Of a stretch of DNA of 32,149 bases, positions 19,981 to 27,751 are shown piece after piece. The notes under the pieces are model-generated. The model had not been told where the DNA came from. It ran no database searches and saw only the letters and a list, made by a program, of their open reading frames with translations. Each line of letters starts with the position of its first letter. Positions within the stretch are counted from its first letter, which is position 1. This stretch comes from Geodermatophilaceae bacterium (lineage in GTDB: Bacteria; Actinomycetota; Actinomycetes; Mycobacteriales; Geodermatophilaceae): assembly GCA_013812145.1 (NCBI GenBank), contig JACCTY010000065.1:1-32149 (forward strand). Direction: 5' to 3'. Position numbers and translations under genes: made by a program.

Positions 19981-20943
19981 GTGAACGATGCGAGACCGGA
20001 CGTGTTGGTGGTTGGAGCTGGCGTGATCGGGCTCACGGTCGGCGTCTGCCTGGCGGAGCAGGGTCTGCGGGTTCTGCTCTGCACCCGATCGGCTCCATCG
20101 GCTACCACCTCGGCAGTGGCCTCGGCGATGGTCGGGCCGAGCCTGGTCCCCGCCGACGATCCGGTCGGGGGGCGAGAGCGCGTCTCGATCGCGGAGTTCA
20201 CCGGGCTGGCCGAGATCGAAGGCACCGGAGTGGCCCTGCGCCGGGGCCGCCTGACCAGTAGGCAACCCGGTCCGTCGCTGCCCGGTCTGCAACCGTGCGC
20301 GCCGCGGGACCTACCGGACGGCTTCGCCGCCGGGTTCTGGTCCACCCTGCCGCTCGTTGACATGCCCATCTACCTCCGCTACCTCTTACGGCGCCTGCAC
20401 GCCGCCGGCGGGCGGATCGAGTACCGCGAGGTGCACTCGCTGCGCGAGCTCGCCAGGCGGGCCCCGCTGCTCGTCAACTGCACGGGGCTCGGTGCCCGGG
20501 AGCTGGTCCCGGACCCGACGGTGCGACCGGTGCGCGGCCAACACGTCATCGTCGACAACCCTGGGCTGGAGGAGTTCTTCATCGAAGCGCCGTTCGGGAC
20601 TGCGTGGACGGCGTACTGGCCGTACCCCGGTCACGTCGTGCTCGGTGGGACTGCGGGGGACAACGATGAGACGCTCGAACCTGATCCGGTTCTCGGCGAG
20701 CAGATCCGCCAGCGCTGCATCGACGTCGAACCGCGCCTGCGGCACGCTCGGGTGCGCGCCCACCAGGTGGGGCTCCGTCCCGTTCGACCAGCGGTTCGAC
20801 TCGAGCTGCAACAGCTGGGCGCGGCCCGGTGTGTGCACAACTACGGGCACGGCGGCAGCGGCGTCACCCTGTCCTGGGGCTGCGCCCGGGAAACCGCCGG
20901 CCTGCTCACCGGTACGGACGGGCCGCCGGCCGAATTGGGATGA
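19981..20943 (+). CDS. FAD-dependent oxidoreductase, D-amino-acid-oxidase family
   Basis: A 320-residue flavoenzyme with an N-terminal Rossmann motif VLVVGAGVIGLTVG (about 8-21), a Thr/Ser-rich flavin loop (ATTSAVASAMVGPSL), the central VNCTGLGAREL that follows the second strand, GLRPVRPAVRLE with the substrate-carboxylate Arg, and the C-terminal NYGHGGSGVTLSWG flavin segment. These match D-amino-acid oxidases, which deaminate D-amino acids to oxo-acids with H2O2 release. I choose GTG 19981 because AGGAG lies upstream and the Rossmann strand follows at once; an upstream GTG at 19936 adds 15 residues. Possible roles are D-amino-acid catabolism or cell-wall turnover. Confidence 0.87.
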   Translation: MNDARPDVLVVGAGVIGLTVGVCLAEQGLRVLLCTRSAPSATTSAVASAMVGPSLVPADDPVGGRERVSIAEFTGLAEIEGTGVALRRGRLTSRQPGPSLPGLQPCAPRDLPDGFAAGFWSTLPLVDMPIYLRYLLRRLHAAGGRIEYREVHSLRELARRAPLLVNCTGLGARELVPDPTVRPVRGQHVIVDNPGLEEFFIEAPFGTAWTAYWPYPGHVVLGGTAGDNDETLEPDPVLGEQIRQRCIDVEPRLRHARVRAHQVGLRPVRPAVRLELQQLGAARCVHNYGHGGSGVTLSWGCARETAGLLTGTDGPPAELG

Positions 20944-20987
20944 CGTGGCGGACCTCGGGACCCGGTCCCCCAGGGTGGCCGGCGGCG

Positions 20988-20993
20988 TAGGCT
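20988..20993 (+). promoter_or_regulatory. -10 element for a leaderless PPOX-fold gene
   Basis: TAGGCT lies 7 bases before GTG 21001, with no Shine-Dalgarno sequence between. The same layout occurs before other genes in this window. Confidence 0.4.
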
Positions 20994-21000
20994 GCGCGTC

Positions 21001-21492
21001 GTGGAGCCGGTCGCGGACCGACCGTTCATGCCGGGGTACGGCGTACCGGCCGAGGGCGGTGATTTGTTGCCCTTCTCCTATGCCGAGCAGCGGCTCACCG
21101 AAGCCGTCAACTACTGGCTGTCCACCGTGGCCCCCGATGGGGCGCCGCATCTGATGCCGGTCTGGGCAGTCTGGCTGGACGGCACCGCACAGTTCAGTAC
21201 GGGTAGCGAATCCCGCAAGACGAAGAACCTGCGCGCAGAACCCCGCTGCACCATCGCCCCGCAGTGCTCGAACGACGCCGAGCTGGTTGTCGTCGAGGGC
21301 CACGCCAGACAGGTGAGGGCATCCGGCTTGCCGGCGTTCGCCGCAGCAGTCGAGGCGAAGTACAGCTTCGACATGAGCGGGATGCTCGATCAGCCCGTGT
21401 TCGCCGTCGTACCCGGAAAGATCATCGCGCTGGACGAAACCTTCAGCGCGCACGCCACCCGCTGGACCTTCCCCGGCCGCAGTCGGTCTTAG
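21001..21492 (+). CDS. Pyridoxamine 5'-phosphate oxidase-fold (PPOX) protein
   Basis: A 163-residue split-barrel protein. Family signs are YWLSTVAPDGAPHLMPVWAVW (strands 1-3, about 39-59), FSTGSESRKTKNL (65-77) with the cofactor-contacting Lys, and ELVVVEGHARQV for the next strands. Actinobacterial members often bind F420, FMN or heme; the cofactor is not decided here. The GTG at 21001 fits a leaderless start; ATG 21028 is an alternative that drops nine residues. It lies just downstream of the D-amino-acid-oxidase-like gene on the same strand, 57 bases away. Confidence 0.8.
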   Translation: MEPVADRPFMPGYGVPAEGGDLLPFSYAEQRLTEAVNYWLSTVAPDGAPHLMPVWAVWLDGTAQFSTGSESRKTKNLRAEPRCTIAPQCSNDAELVVVEGHARQVRASGLPAFAAAVEAKYSFDMSGMLDQPVFAVVPGKIIALDETFSAHATRWTFPGRSRS

Positions 21493-21556
21493 CACCAATG
21501 AACAGGTCGCGGCGAGTCGGTGGCAGTCGCTAACGTCCGGTGACCTCCCCGTCGCG

Positions 21557-23824
21557 ATGCTCGGTGCGGCGGGCCGAACGCCGACAACGGAACGGGCGGT
21601 CCCCCAGGTGAAGCCCTTTGGACGTCATTCCGGCGTGGTCCTCGCCGTCGTTTCCGCCGCGTTGCCCGCGCTCTGGTTCGGGGGCGTCGCAACCGGCGAC
21701 GACGGTCCGCGGACCGGAGCAACAGAGGCGGACGCGATCCACGCCGCGCCGCCGGCCGGCTTCGAGCTGAACGTCGGGCAGACCGATCCCCGAGTGCGCT
21801 TCTCGTCGGCGGGCAAGGGCTTCCGCCTGTTCCTCACCAACCAGGAGGCGGTGTTCGCGCTGGCGCAGCCCGGCTCTCCGACGCAGGGTGGGCAGGTGCT
21901 GAGGATGCGCTTCGGCGGTGCCGCAACGCCCGCCGTACAGGGGATGCAGGAGCTGCCCGGGCGGGCGAACCGGCTCGTCGGCGCGGACCCGACGCAGTGG
22001 CGGACCGGTATCCCCCGTTTTTCCCGCGTTCAGTACGCCGACGTGCACCCCGGAGTGGACCTGGTGTTTCGGGACGAGGCCGGGCGGCTCGAATACGACT
22101 TCATGCTGGCCCCTGGCGCCGATCCCGCCCAGATCCGTCTCGGGTTCCAGGGCGCGGCCGGTCTCGCGGTGGATGACCGCGGAGACCTCAGGGTGGCGCT
22201 GCCCGGCGGAGGCGAACTTCGGCAGCTGGCTCCGGTCGCCTACCAGGGCGCGGGGCAGACGCGGCGACCGGTCAGCTCTCAGTACAGACTTCTCGGCGGT
22301 GACCGGGTCGGGATCGAGGTCGGACAGCACGATCCGGCCTTGCCGCTGGTCATCGACCCGGTCTTGAGCTACTCGAGCTTCCTGGGCGGCGGCGACTACG
22401 ACTCGGCGTACGGGATCGCCGTGGACGCCGACGGCAACACCTATGTCAGCGGACTGACCGCCTCATACGACTTCCCGGGTGCGAGCACGGTCGCCGGCAT
22501 CGACGCTTTCGTGACCAAGGTGAGCCCGGACGGGTCTCAGATCGTGTACTCGACCACGCTCGGCGGCAGCGCGGACGAGCGCGCGAACGGCCTGGCCCTG
22601 GACGCGCTCGGCAACGCCTACCTGACCGGCCGCACAGAGTCGCCGGACTTCCCGACGACCGGCCGCGCCTACGACCGCACCTGCGGAACCGACGGGGCCT
22701 GCAACCCGGACGGGCTCGGCCCGCACGCGGACGCCTTTGTGACGAAGTTGAATGCCAGTGGTTCGGCTCTGGTGTACTCGACCTTCCTCGGAGGATCGGG
22801 CTATGACAACGGCAACCCGAACCGGTTCTTCGGAGACGGGGCGGGCGACATTGCCGTGGACGGGGCCGGGAACGCCTATCTGACGGGCTCGACGCAGTCG
22901 GCCAACTTTCCGGTGACTGCGAACGCGTTCCAGCCCTCGAACGGTGGGGGAATCTGCACGCCGGGGACCCCTCTGTGCCAGGACGCGTTCGTGACGACGC
23001 TCAACGCCGCCGGGACGAGGCTGCTCTACTCGACGTACCTCGGTGGGAGCGACATCGACGAGGGGTTCGGAATCGCCCTCGACAGCTCCCGCGCCGTCTA
23101 TGTCACCGGCAGGGCGGTCTCGGGCAACTTCCCGGTCACTCCCGGCGCGGTTCGACCCCGCAGCAGGGGAGGTGGCGACGGCTTCGTGACCAAGTTCCGA
23201 GCGAATGGGACCGGACTTGCGTACTCGACGTATCTGGGCGGCAACGGCACCGATACCGCCTCGGCGATCGCCGTGCGCGGGCGAGAGGCGTATGTGACGG
23301 GGTATACGTCGTCGTTCGACTTCCCCACCACCCCCGGTGTGTTCCAGCCTGCCAAATCGGGTGACTTCGACGCGTTCGTGACTCGGTTGACCGCTGCGGG
23401 CTCGCGGTTCGTGTACTCGTCGTACCTCGGTGGACTCACGGACGAGCTGTCCGACGGCGGGATCGCGGTGGATGCCACCGGGCGGGCCTATGTGACGGGC
23501 ACCACGGAGTCCGGAGAGTTCCCGCAACGCCGGCCCCTCGACGGCTGCACGAGGACCTTGGGGATGTTCGTCACCGTCGTCCAGGCCGCGGGCTCCGGTT
23601 TGGACTTCTCCACCTGCATCGACGGCGGGCTCAACGACTACGGGACCGACATCGCGGTGGACGCCGCGGGTGCCGCCCACGTGACGGGGCACTCGGCGTC
23701 CTCGGGGTCGTTCTCGACGCAACGGTTTCCCACGACAGCGGGCGCGTTCCAGCCCGGTTTCGAGGGTGGGGCGTTGGACGCCGTAGTGGTCAGGATCGAG
23801 GGGCCGCCGCTCACCTCGCCGTAG
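21557..23824 (+). CDS. Secreted SBBP-repeat (beta-propeller) protein
   Basis: A 755-residue protein of the SBBP/DUF7948 group. A signal sequence lies at about 26-46 (VVLAVVSAALPALWFGG). It is followed by the family N-terminal domain with FELNVGQTDPRVRFSSAGKG (about 69-88) and the stretch around SRVQYADVHPGVDLVF. From about 271 to 750 there are seven repeats of about 60 residues with the pattern YSTYLGG-D-IAVD-GNAYVTG-T-S-FP-T--AF, ending in DAFVTKL, compatible with a seven-bladed propeller. Four Cys in repeats 2 and 3 lie in insertions. GTG 21608 is an alternative start that would place the signal peptide at the very N-terminus. It probably acts outside the cell; the ligand is unknown. Confidence 0.85.
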   Translation: MLGAAGRTPTTERAVPQVKPFGRHSGVVLAVVSAALPALWFGGVATGDDGPRTGATEADAIHAAPPAGFELNVGQTDPRVRFSSAGKGFRLFLTNQEAVFALAQPGSPTQGGQVLRMRFGGAATPAVQGMQELPGRANRLVGADPTQWRTGIPRFSRVQYADVHPGVDLVFRDEAGRLEYDFMLAPGADPAQIRLGFQGAAGLAVDDRGDLRVALPGGGELRQLAPVAYQGAGQTRRPVSSQYRLLGGDRVGIEVGQHDPALPLVIDPVLSYSSFLGGGDYDSAYGIAVDADGNTYVSGLTASYDFPGASTVAGIDAFVTKVSPDGSQIVYSTTLGGSADERANGLALDALGNAYLTGRTESPDFPTTGRAYDRTCGTDGACNPDGLGPHADAFVTKLNASGSALVYSTFLGGSGYDNGNPNRFFGDGAGDIAVDGAGNAYLTGSTQSANFPVTANAFQPSNGGGICTPGTPLCQDAFVTTLNAAGTRLLYSTYLGGSDIDEGFGIALDSSRAVYVTGRAVSGNFPVTPGAVRPRSRGGGDGFVTKFRANGTGLAYSTYLGGNGTDTASAIAVRGREAYVTGYTSSFDFPTTPGVFQPAKSGDFDAFVTRLTAAGSRFVYSSYLGGLTDELSDGGIAVDATGRAYVTGTTESGEFPQRRPLDGCTRTLGMFVTVVQAAGSGLDFSTCIDGGLNDYGTDIAVDAAGAAHVTGHSASSGSFSTQRFPTTAGAFQPGFEGGALDAVVVRIEGPPLTSP

Positions 23825-23829
23825 GGTGT

Positions 23830-24486
23830 TCAGGCCAACGCGGATGCTGCGACCCGCAGGTCGGCCACCAGCGCGTCGTAGGCCGCCGCTCGTTCCTCAT
23901 CGGGCGTTCGCAGGATCGCCGACGGATGCGTCGTCGCCATCAGCCAGGACTGCTGCACCCCGGCCTCCTCATCGCCGAGGGCGCTGGGCCGCGGCAGCAG
24001 CCGGCCCCGGTCCTTGGTGATCCGGAACGACGGGGCGATCAGCGCCTTGGCCGCCACGGCCCCGAGGCAGACCACGATCTCGGGGGCGAGCAGCGCGAGT
24101 TCGGCGTCCAGCCAAGGTCGGCAGGCGGCGATGTGTTCGGCGCCCGGGGATACATGCAATCGCCGCTTGGGAGTGGGACGGAACCGGAAGTGCTTCACCG
24201 CGTTCGTCACGTAGGCATCGCCGCGATCGATGCCCGAGTCGGCCAAGGCCCGGTCCAGCAGCCGTCCGGCGGGTCCGACGAACGGCTCGCCGCGCAGATC
24301 CTCCTGGTCGCCCGGCTGCTCGCCGACGAAGACGATGCGCGCGGTCTCCGGGCCGGCCCCGAACACCGCCTGGGTGGCAGGCTCCCACAGCTCGCAGCCC
24401 CGGCACCCCTGAGCAGCCTCGCGAAGACCGGACAACCCGACACCGCCGGGCGGGTTGACGGTCGAAGCCTGCGGATCCGCTGTCAT
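23830..24486 (-). CDS. udgX: Uracil-DNA glycosylase, UdgX type
   Basis: A 218-residue iron-sulfur uracil-DNA glycosylase of the family 4-like group. Motif A is GEQPGDQEDLRG (55-66) and motif B is HPSAILR (187-193). Four cysteines, 28, 31, 122 and 140, can hold a 4Fe-4S cluster. The loop KRRLH (107-111) is the UdgX hallmark: the equivalent His in the M. smegmatis protein becomes covalently joined to the abasic sugar left after uracil removal, which gives a stable protein-DNA complex. The ATG follows GGGAGGTG on the minus strand. It converges with the SBBP gene, 5 bases apart. A role in repair or lesion shielding is inferred. Confidence 0.88.
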   Translation of the reverse strand: MTADPQASTVNPPGGVGLSGLREAAQGCRGCELWEPATQAVFGAGPETARIVFVGEQPGDQEDLRGEPFVGPAGRLLDRALADSGIDRGDAYVTNAVKHFRFRPTPKRRLHVSPGAEHIAACRPWLDAELALLAPEIVVCLGAVAAKALIAPSFRITKDRGRLLPRPSALGDEEAGVQQSWLMATTHPSAILRTPDEERAAAYDALVADLRVAASALA

Positions 24487-24660
24487 CGGCGCACCTCCCT
24501 TAACCCTTTTCTACCGGTCCGCCGCGGTTCCGGCTCGGTCACTGTCAGTGCAGGACCATCGTCCGCTGGAGACTGAGACCAAGAGCCGGTCACGGATGAG
24601 GCATCAAACCCGCGGGCGGCTGCCAGACGGAGCGGATCGCCCACAGCAGGAGGGAAAGCA

Positions 24661-24968
24661 ATGATCAGCTCAACCAAGACCCGCGTTGCGGCGATCGCAT
24701 TGAACGCACTCGCCAGCACCACCATGGCGGCACCCGGATCGAGGTCGAGTTCGAGGTCGAGTTCGACATCAACGGCCAGAACTGGCAGGTACGACTGTCC
24801 GACAACGGCACCCGCATCTTCCAGGGCACCCGGACCACGGTTGGCCCGAGCGGTTCCTTCGAGGTGCGGGCCGTCACCGCGAACCAGGCTGGTCCGGACA
24901 ACATCCTTGGCCGGGCCCGTAACCCGCAGACCGGCGAGACCTGCGTTGGACGGGTCACCTTCCCGTAG
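24661..24968 (+). pseudogene. Small secreted protein gene, frameshifted
   Basis: A strong ribosome site AGGAGGG (24648-24654) precedes ATG 24661. The first frame encodes a signal-peptide-like start (MISSTKTRVAAIALNALAS). Around 24728-24741 the sensible frame changes: after a loss of one base (or a gain of two) the other frame reads GTRIEVEFEVEFDINGQNW and on through GTRTTVGPSGSFEVRAVTA to GETCVGRVTFP, ending at TAG 24966-24968. Staying in the first frame gives Ser/Arg/Pro-rich sequence typical of a wrong frame. Intact, it would be an exported protein of about 100 residues. I do not recognise the family. A 12-base tandem duplication (24741-24764) lies next to the break. It is either a decaying gene or a consensus error. 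Confidence 0.6.
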
Positions 24969-24988
24969 CCCTCGCCATCCCCGCCACC

Positions 24989-25024
24989 CGCGCGGTGCGC
25001 TCCTTCGAGGGGGCGCACCGCGCG
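24989..25024 (+). terminator. GC-rich hairpin, likely terminator
   Basis: CGCGCGGTGCGC (24989-25000) and GCGCACCGCGCG (25013-25024) pair perfectly over 12 bases, and TCC/GGG can extend the stem toward a TTCGAG loop. It follows the stop of the small secreted gene by 20 bases and ends 6 bases before the -10 of the ABC genes. No U-tract follows, as is common in high-GC actinobacteria. Confidence 0.6.
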
Positions 25025-25030
25025 ATCTCC

Positions 25031-25036
25031 TACTGT
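25031..25036 (+). promoter_or_regulatory. -10 element for the NatAB-like operon (leaderless)
   Basis: TACTGT is followed after 6 bases by GTG 25043. This spacing suggests that transcription starts on the start codon. GGGGGAG just before GTG is too close to act as a Shine-Dalgarno site. Confidence 0.45.
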
Positions 25037-25042
25037 GGGGGA

Positions 25043-25934
25043 GTGCTCGAATTCGACTCGGTGACCAAGTCGTACGGCGGCAACCTCGTGCTCGACGATC
25101 TGAGCTTCGCCGTACAACCCGGGCAGATGTTCGGCTTCTGTGGCGCCAATGGGGCCGGCAAGACGACCACGATGCGGATCGCCCTCGGCCTGGTCCGCGC
25201 CGACCGGGGGGAGGTGCGTTGGAACGGCCGGACAGTCGACCTGGAAATCCGCCGCCGGATCGGGTACATGCCAGAGGAACGCGGCCTCTATCCCCAAGAT
25301 GCGTGCCCTCGATCAACTCAGCTACTTCGGGATGCTGCACGGCATGAGCAACTCCGCGGCGCGGCAGGCCGCCGCGGAGTGGATTGACCGGCTGGGAGTC
25401 GAGCAGCGGACCGGTGATGCGCTGGAGAAGTTGTCGCTGGGCAACCAGCAACGGGTCCAACTGGCCGCCGCCCTCGTGCACGAGCCCGAGTTGCTCATCC
25501 TCGATGAACCGTTCAGCGGCCTGGATCCGGTAGGGGTGGACGTGCTCGCGGAGGCGCTGGCGGCCCGGTGCCGGGCCGGTGTCCCGGTCGTGTTCTCCAG
25601 CCACCAGCTCGACCTGGTCGAGCGGTTGTGCGACTCCGTGGGGATCATCAGTGGCGGCCGACTAGTCGCCCACGGCAGCGTCAGCGATCTGCGTCAACGG
25701 GAGGGGAAGCGGCAACTGCGGGTGGTCGCCCCGGATGCCCCGGCTGGCTGGGCGGCTCGGCTGCCCGGCGTCCACGTGCTCTCCGAGCAGGGACCCGAGG
25801 TGCTGCTCGAACTGGATGATCCCGCCCGGGACCAGGAGGTGCTGGCCGCCGCGCAGCGCACCGGCCGGGTGCTGCACTTCAGCTGGCGGGCACCCACACT
25901 GACCGAACTCTTCCGTGAAGCGATCGCGGCATGA
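25043..25934 (+). pseudogene. ABC transporter ATP-binding protein (NatA-like), single-base frameshift
   Basis: The first frame encodes LEFDSVTKSYGG, Walker A CGANGAGKTTT and IGYMPEERGLYP, then runs into nonsense and stops at 25387. The frame one base on continues without loss as KMRALDQLSYFGMLHGM, with signature LSLGNQQR, Walker B LLILDEP, H-loop FSSHQL and a C-terminal domain. The join is a CCCC run at 25292-25295; with three C's the whole would read as a normal 296-residue ATPase. So one extra C disrupts it, by mutation, sequencing error, or a +1 slippage site. The intact permease gene follows with ATGA overlap, which argues that the pair was recently, or still is, functional. NatAB-type exporters move sodium, drugs or peptides; the substrate is unknown. 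Confidence 0.82.
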
Positions 25935-27055
25935 AGCCTGCGGCTGTCGTCTGCTTGGTAGCCCGCCGCGAGATCGCAGCGAAGCTACGGGACAAGGGCT
26001 TTCTGCTGTCCACCGCGTTCATTCTGGTGGCTGTCCTCGCCTCTGCACTGCTGCCGGTCCTGTTGACCGATGATTCACCGACGTACGACGTCGGTGTGGT
26101 GGGCGTCGACGCGGAGCTGGAGGCAGCGGTGCAGGCCCAAGCGGAGGCTGCCGGCGCCGCTGTCGAATCGGAGGAGATCGAAGCGGCGATCGACGGTGAG
26201 CAGGTCGTGGTGGACAGCGCGCTTGACTCGATGCTCGAACGAATCCTCAATGCGGCGAGCGCCGCGGTGGCTGCTGAGCAGCGGCTGGTCGAGGTGGGCA
26301 TCGACCCGGCCGAGGTAGCCCAGGCGCTGTCCGTCCCGCCGCTGGAGTTGGTCCGCCTGGACGCCGACGCCGAGCGCAACGCCCAGCGGCAGGTGATCGC
26401 GTTCCTCGGCGTCGCCGTGCTCTACGGCCTGCTGATCTTGATGGGCCAGTACGTCGCCATGGGGGTCGTGGAGGAGAAGTCCAGCCGGGTGGTCGAACTG
26501 TTGTTGTCCACGATCAAGCCGTGGCAGCTGCTAGCGGGCAAGGTGATCGGCCTGGGCCTGCTGGGCCTGGCGCAGCTGCTGGTCGTCTGCGTGGCCGGTC
26601 TGAGTGCGGCCATCGCGTTCGATGTCGTCGCCGTTCCTGGCGACGCGATCGGGACCATGGCGCAGGTGATCGGCTGGTTCGTGCTCGGCTACGCCTTTTA
26701 CGCTGCGGTCTTCGCCGCCGGGGCGGCGCTGGTGTCGCGCCAGGAGGACCTGCAGAGCGTCCTGCTGCCCATGATCACCCTGCTCGTCGCCGCATTCTTC
26801 GTCGCGATCACCGCTGCGCAGAATCCCGACGGACTGCTGGCCCGGATCACCTCCTTCGTTCCGGCGCTGTCACCGATGGTCATGCCGGTGCGCTCGGCGG
26901 CCGGGAACGTCGACTGGTGGGAACTCGTGGTCGCCGTCGGGCTCATGCTCGCCGCGATCGCAGCGGTGATCCGCCTCGGGGGCCGGATCTACGCGGGTGC
27001 GCTGCTCCGAATGGGTGGCAAGGTCAAGGTGAAGGACGCGCTGGCCGGCAACTGA
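25931..27055 (+). CDS. ABC-2 type permease (NatB-like)
   Basis: A 374-residue membrane protein. The N-terminus LVARREIAAKLRDKGFLLSTAF leads into helix 1 (about 27-45). An exported loop of about 120 residues with an Ala/Glu-rich coiled section (ELEAAVQAQAEAAGAAVES) follows. Five to six helices span about 157-350 and include the ABC-2 hallmark MGVVEEKSSRVVELLLSTIKP, which couples to the ATPase. The layout matches YhaP/NatB permeases. The start overlaps the TGA of the ATPase gene by 4 bases. It converges with the glycosyltransferase gene, 4 bases apart. The reading frame is intact, unlike its partner's. Confidence 0.88.
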   Translation: MKPAAVVCLVARREIAAKLRDKGFLLSTAFILVAVLASALLPVLLTDDSPTYDVGVVGVDAELEAAVQAQAEAAGAAVESEEIEAAIDGEQVVVDSALDSMLERILNAASAAVAAEQRLVEVGIDPAEVAQALSVPPLELVRLDADAERNAQRQVIAFLGVAVLYGLLILMGQYVAMGVVEEKSSRVVELLLSTIKPWQLLAGKVIGLGLLGLAQLLVVCVAGLSAAIAFDVVAVPGDAIGTMAQVIGWFVLGYAFYAAVFAAGAALVSRQEDLQSVLLPMITLLVAAFFVAITAAQNPDGLLARITSFVPALSPMVMPVRSAAGNVDWWELVVAVGLMLAAIAAVIRLGGRIYAGALLRMGGKVKVKDALAGN

Positions 27056-27059
27056 GGCA

Positions 27060-27749
27060 TCACAGCTGCGCGGCGGGCAACGCGGACAGGAATCGACTCA
27101 GCCCACCGGGTGCACGGCCCAGTCGACGGCCGCTTGTCATGACGGGGACGTCGTCGGCCCAGGCTATCCGCCGGCCGACGGCGGTCAGGGCGGCGATCAG
27201 CGCGACGTCTTCGTGCGTGGTCAGGGCGGTGAAACCACCGGCCGCGACATAGGCATCGGCGCGGAACCCGAGGTTCGCGCCGTGGACGTGACCGTGGCCC
27301 CAGTGTTGGCGATATCCGCGCCGGTAGGCGTGCTGCGAGTCCTCGCGGTACGACGTCCAGTCGTCGATCGTGACGGTGCCCGCCACGGCGTCGTACCCGG
27401 CTCGGGCGTACCGCAGCTGTTGCCTAAGCCACGTCGGGCCCACGGCGCTGTCCGCGTCGGTCGTTGCCAGCCAGAGCCCGCGTACGCCGTACCGCCGGAG
27501 CAGCAGAGCACACCCGGCGGCGCGGGCCGCACCCACATTGGCCTCGTCGATCCGCAGGATCTGGGTGGACTGACCCAGCGCGCCCGCGGCCGCGAGAACT
27601 TCATCGCTGTCGTCGGTGCAGCCGTCGAGTACGAGAACGACGTGGACGGGGAGCCCGGCAACCGCGACCGCCACCCGAACGGCGGACAGGCAGCGCGCGA
27701 GCAGCTCCGCCTCGTCACGCACCGGTATCACCACACCGGCCGCCCGCAC
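27060..27749 (-). CDS. Glycosyltransferase family 2
   Basis: A 229-residue GT-A-fold transferase. VVIPVRDEAELL (6-17) starts the nucleotide-binding strand, LDGCTDDSDEVL (41-52) follows, and the metal-binding TDADS has its D-x-D at 98-100. HGANLGFRADAYVAAGGF is the acceptor-side motif, and HEDVALIAAL holds the probable catalytic Asp. There is no membrane anchor, so it should act in the cytoplasm on a nucleotide sugar. It is the last gene of a four-gene minus-strand operon, starting 2 bases after the methyltransferase stop. Donor and acceptor are unknown; the neighbours suggest that the product is an amino-sugar conjugate. Confidence 0.88.
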   Translation of the reverse strand: MRAAGVVIPVRDEAELLARCLSAVRVAVAVAGLPVHVVLVLDGCTDDSDEVLAAAGALGQSTQILRIDEANVGAARAAGCALLLRRYGVRGLWLATTDADSAVGPTWLRQQLRYARAGYDAVAGTVTIDDWTSYREDSQHAYRRGYRQHWGHGHVHGANLGFRADAYVAAGGFTALTTHEDVALIAALTAVGRRIAWADDVPVMTSGRRLGRAPGGLSRFLSALPAAQL

Positions 27750-27751
27750 CG

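Noticed and set aside
17859-20292. Two overlapping long minus-strand frames (597 and 532 codons) antisense to pdxH and MFS genes
   Set aside because: Composition (Arg, Gln, Asp, His) and lack of motifs mark them as shadows of the plus-strand genes.
20386-21498. 370-codon minus-strand frame over the D-amino-acid-oxidase-like and PPOX genes
   Set aside because: Antisense to two well-supported genes; composition and lack of motifs point to a shadow.
22463-23722. 419-codon minus-strand frame over the SBBP gene
   Set aside because: Repeats appear in it only because the SBBP repeats are read backwards; no independent support.
24741-24764. GAGGTCGAGTTC x2 as a possible repeat array or CRISPR
   Set aside because: Only two adjacent 12-base units that encode EVEF twice; a simple in-gene duplication.
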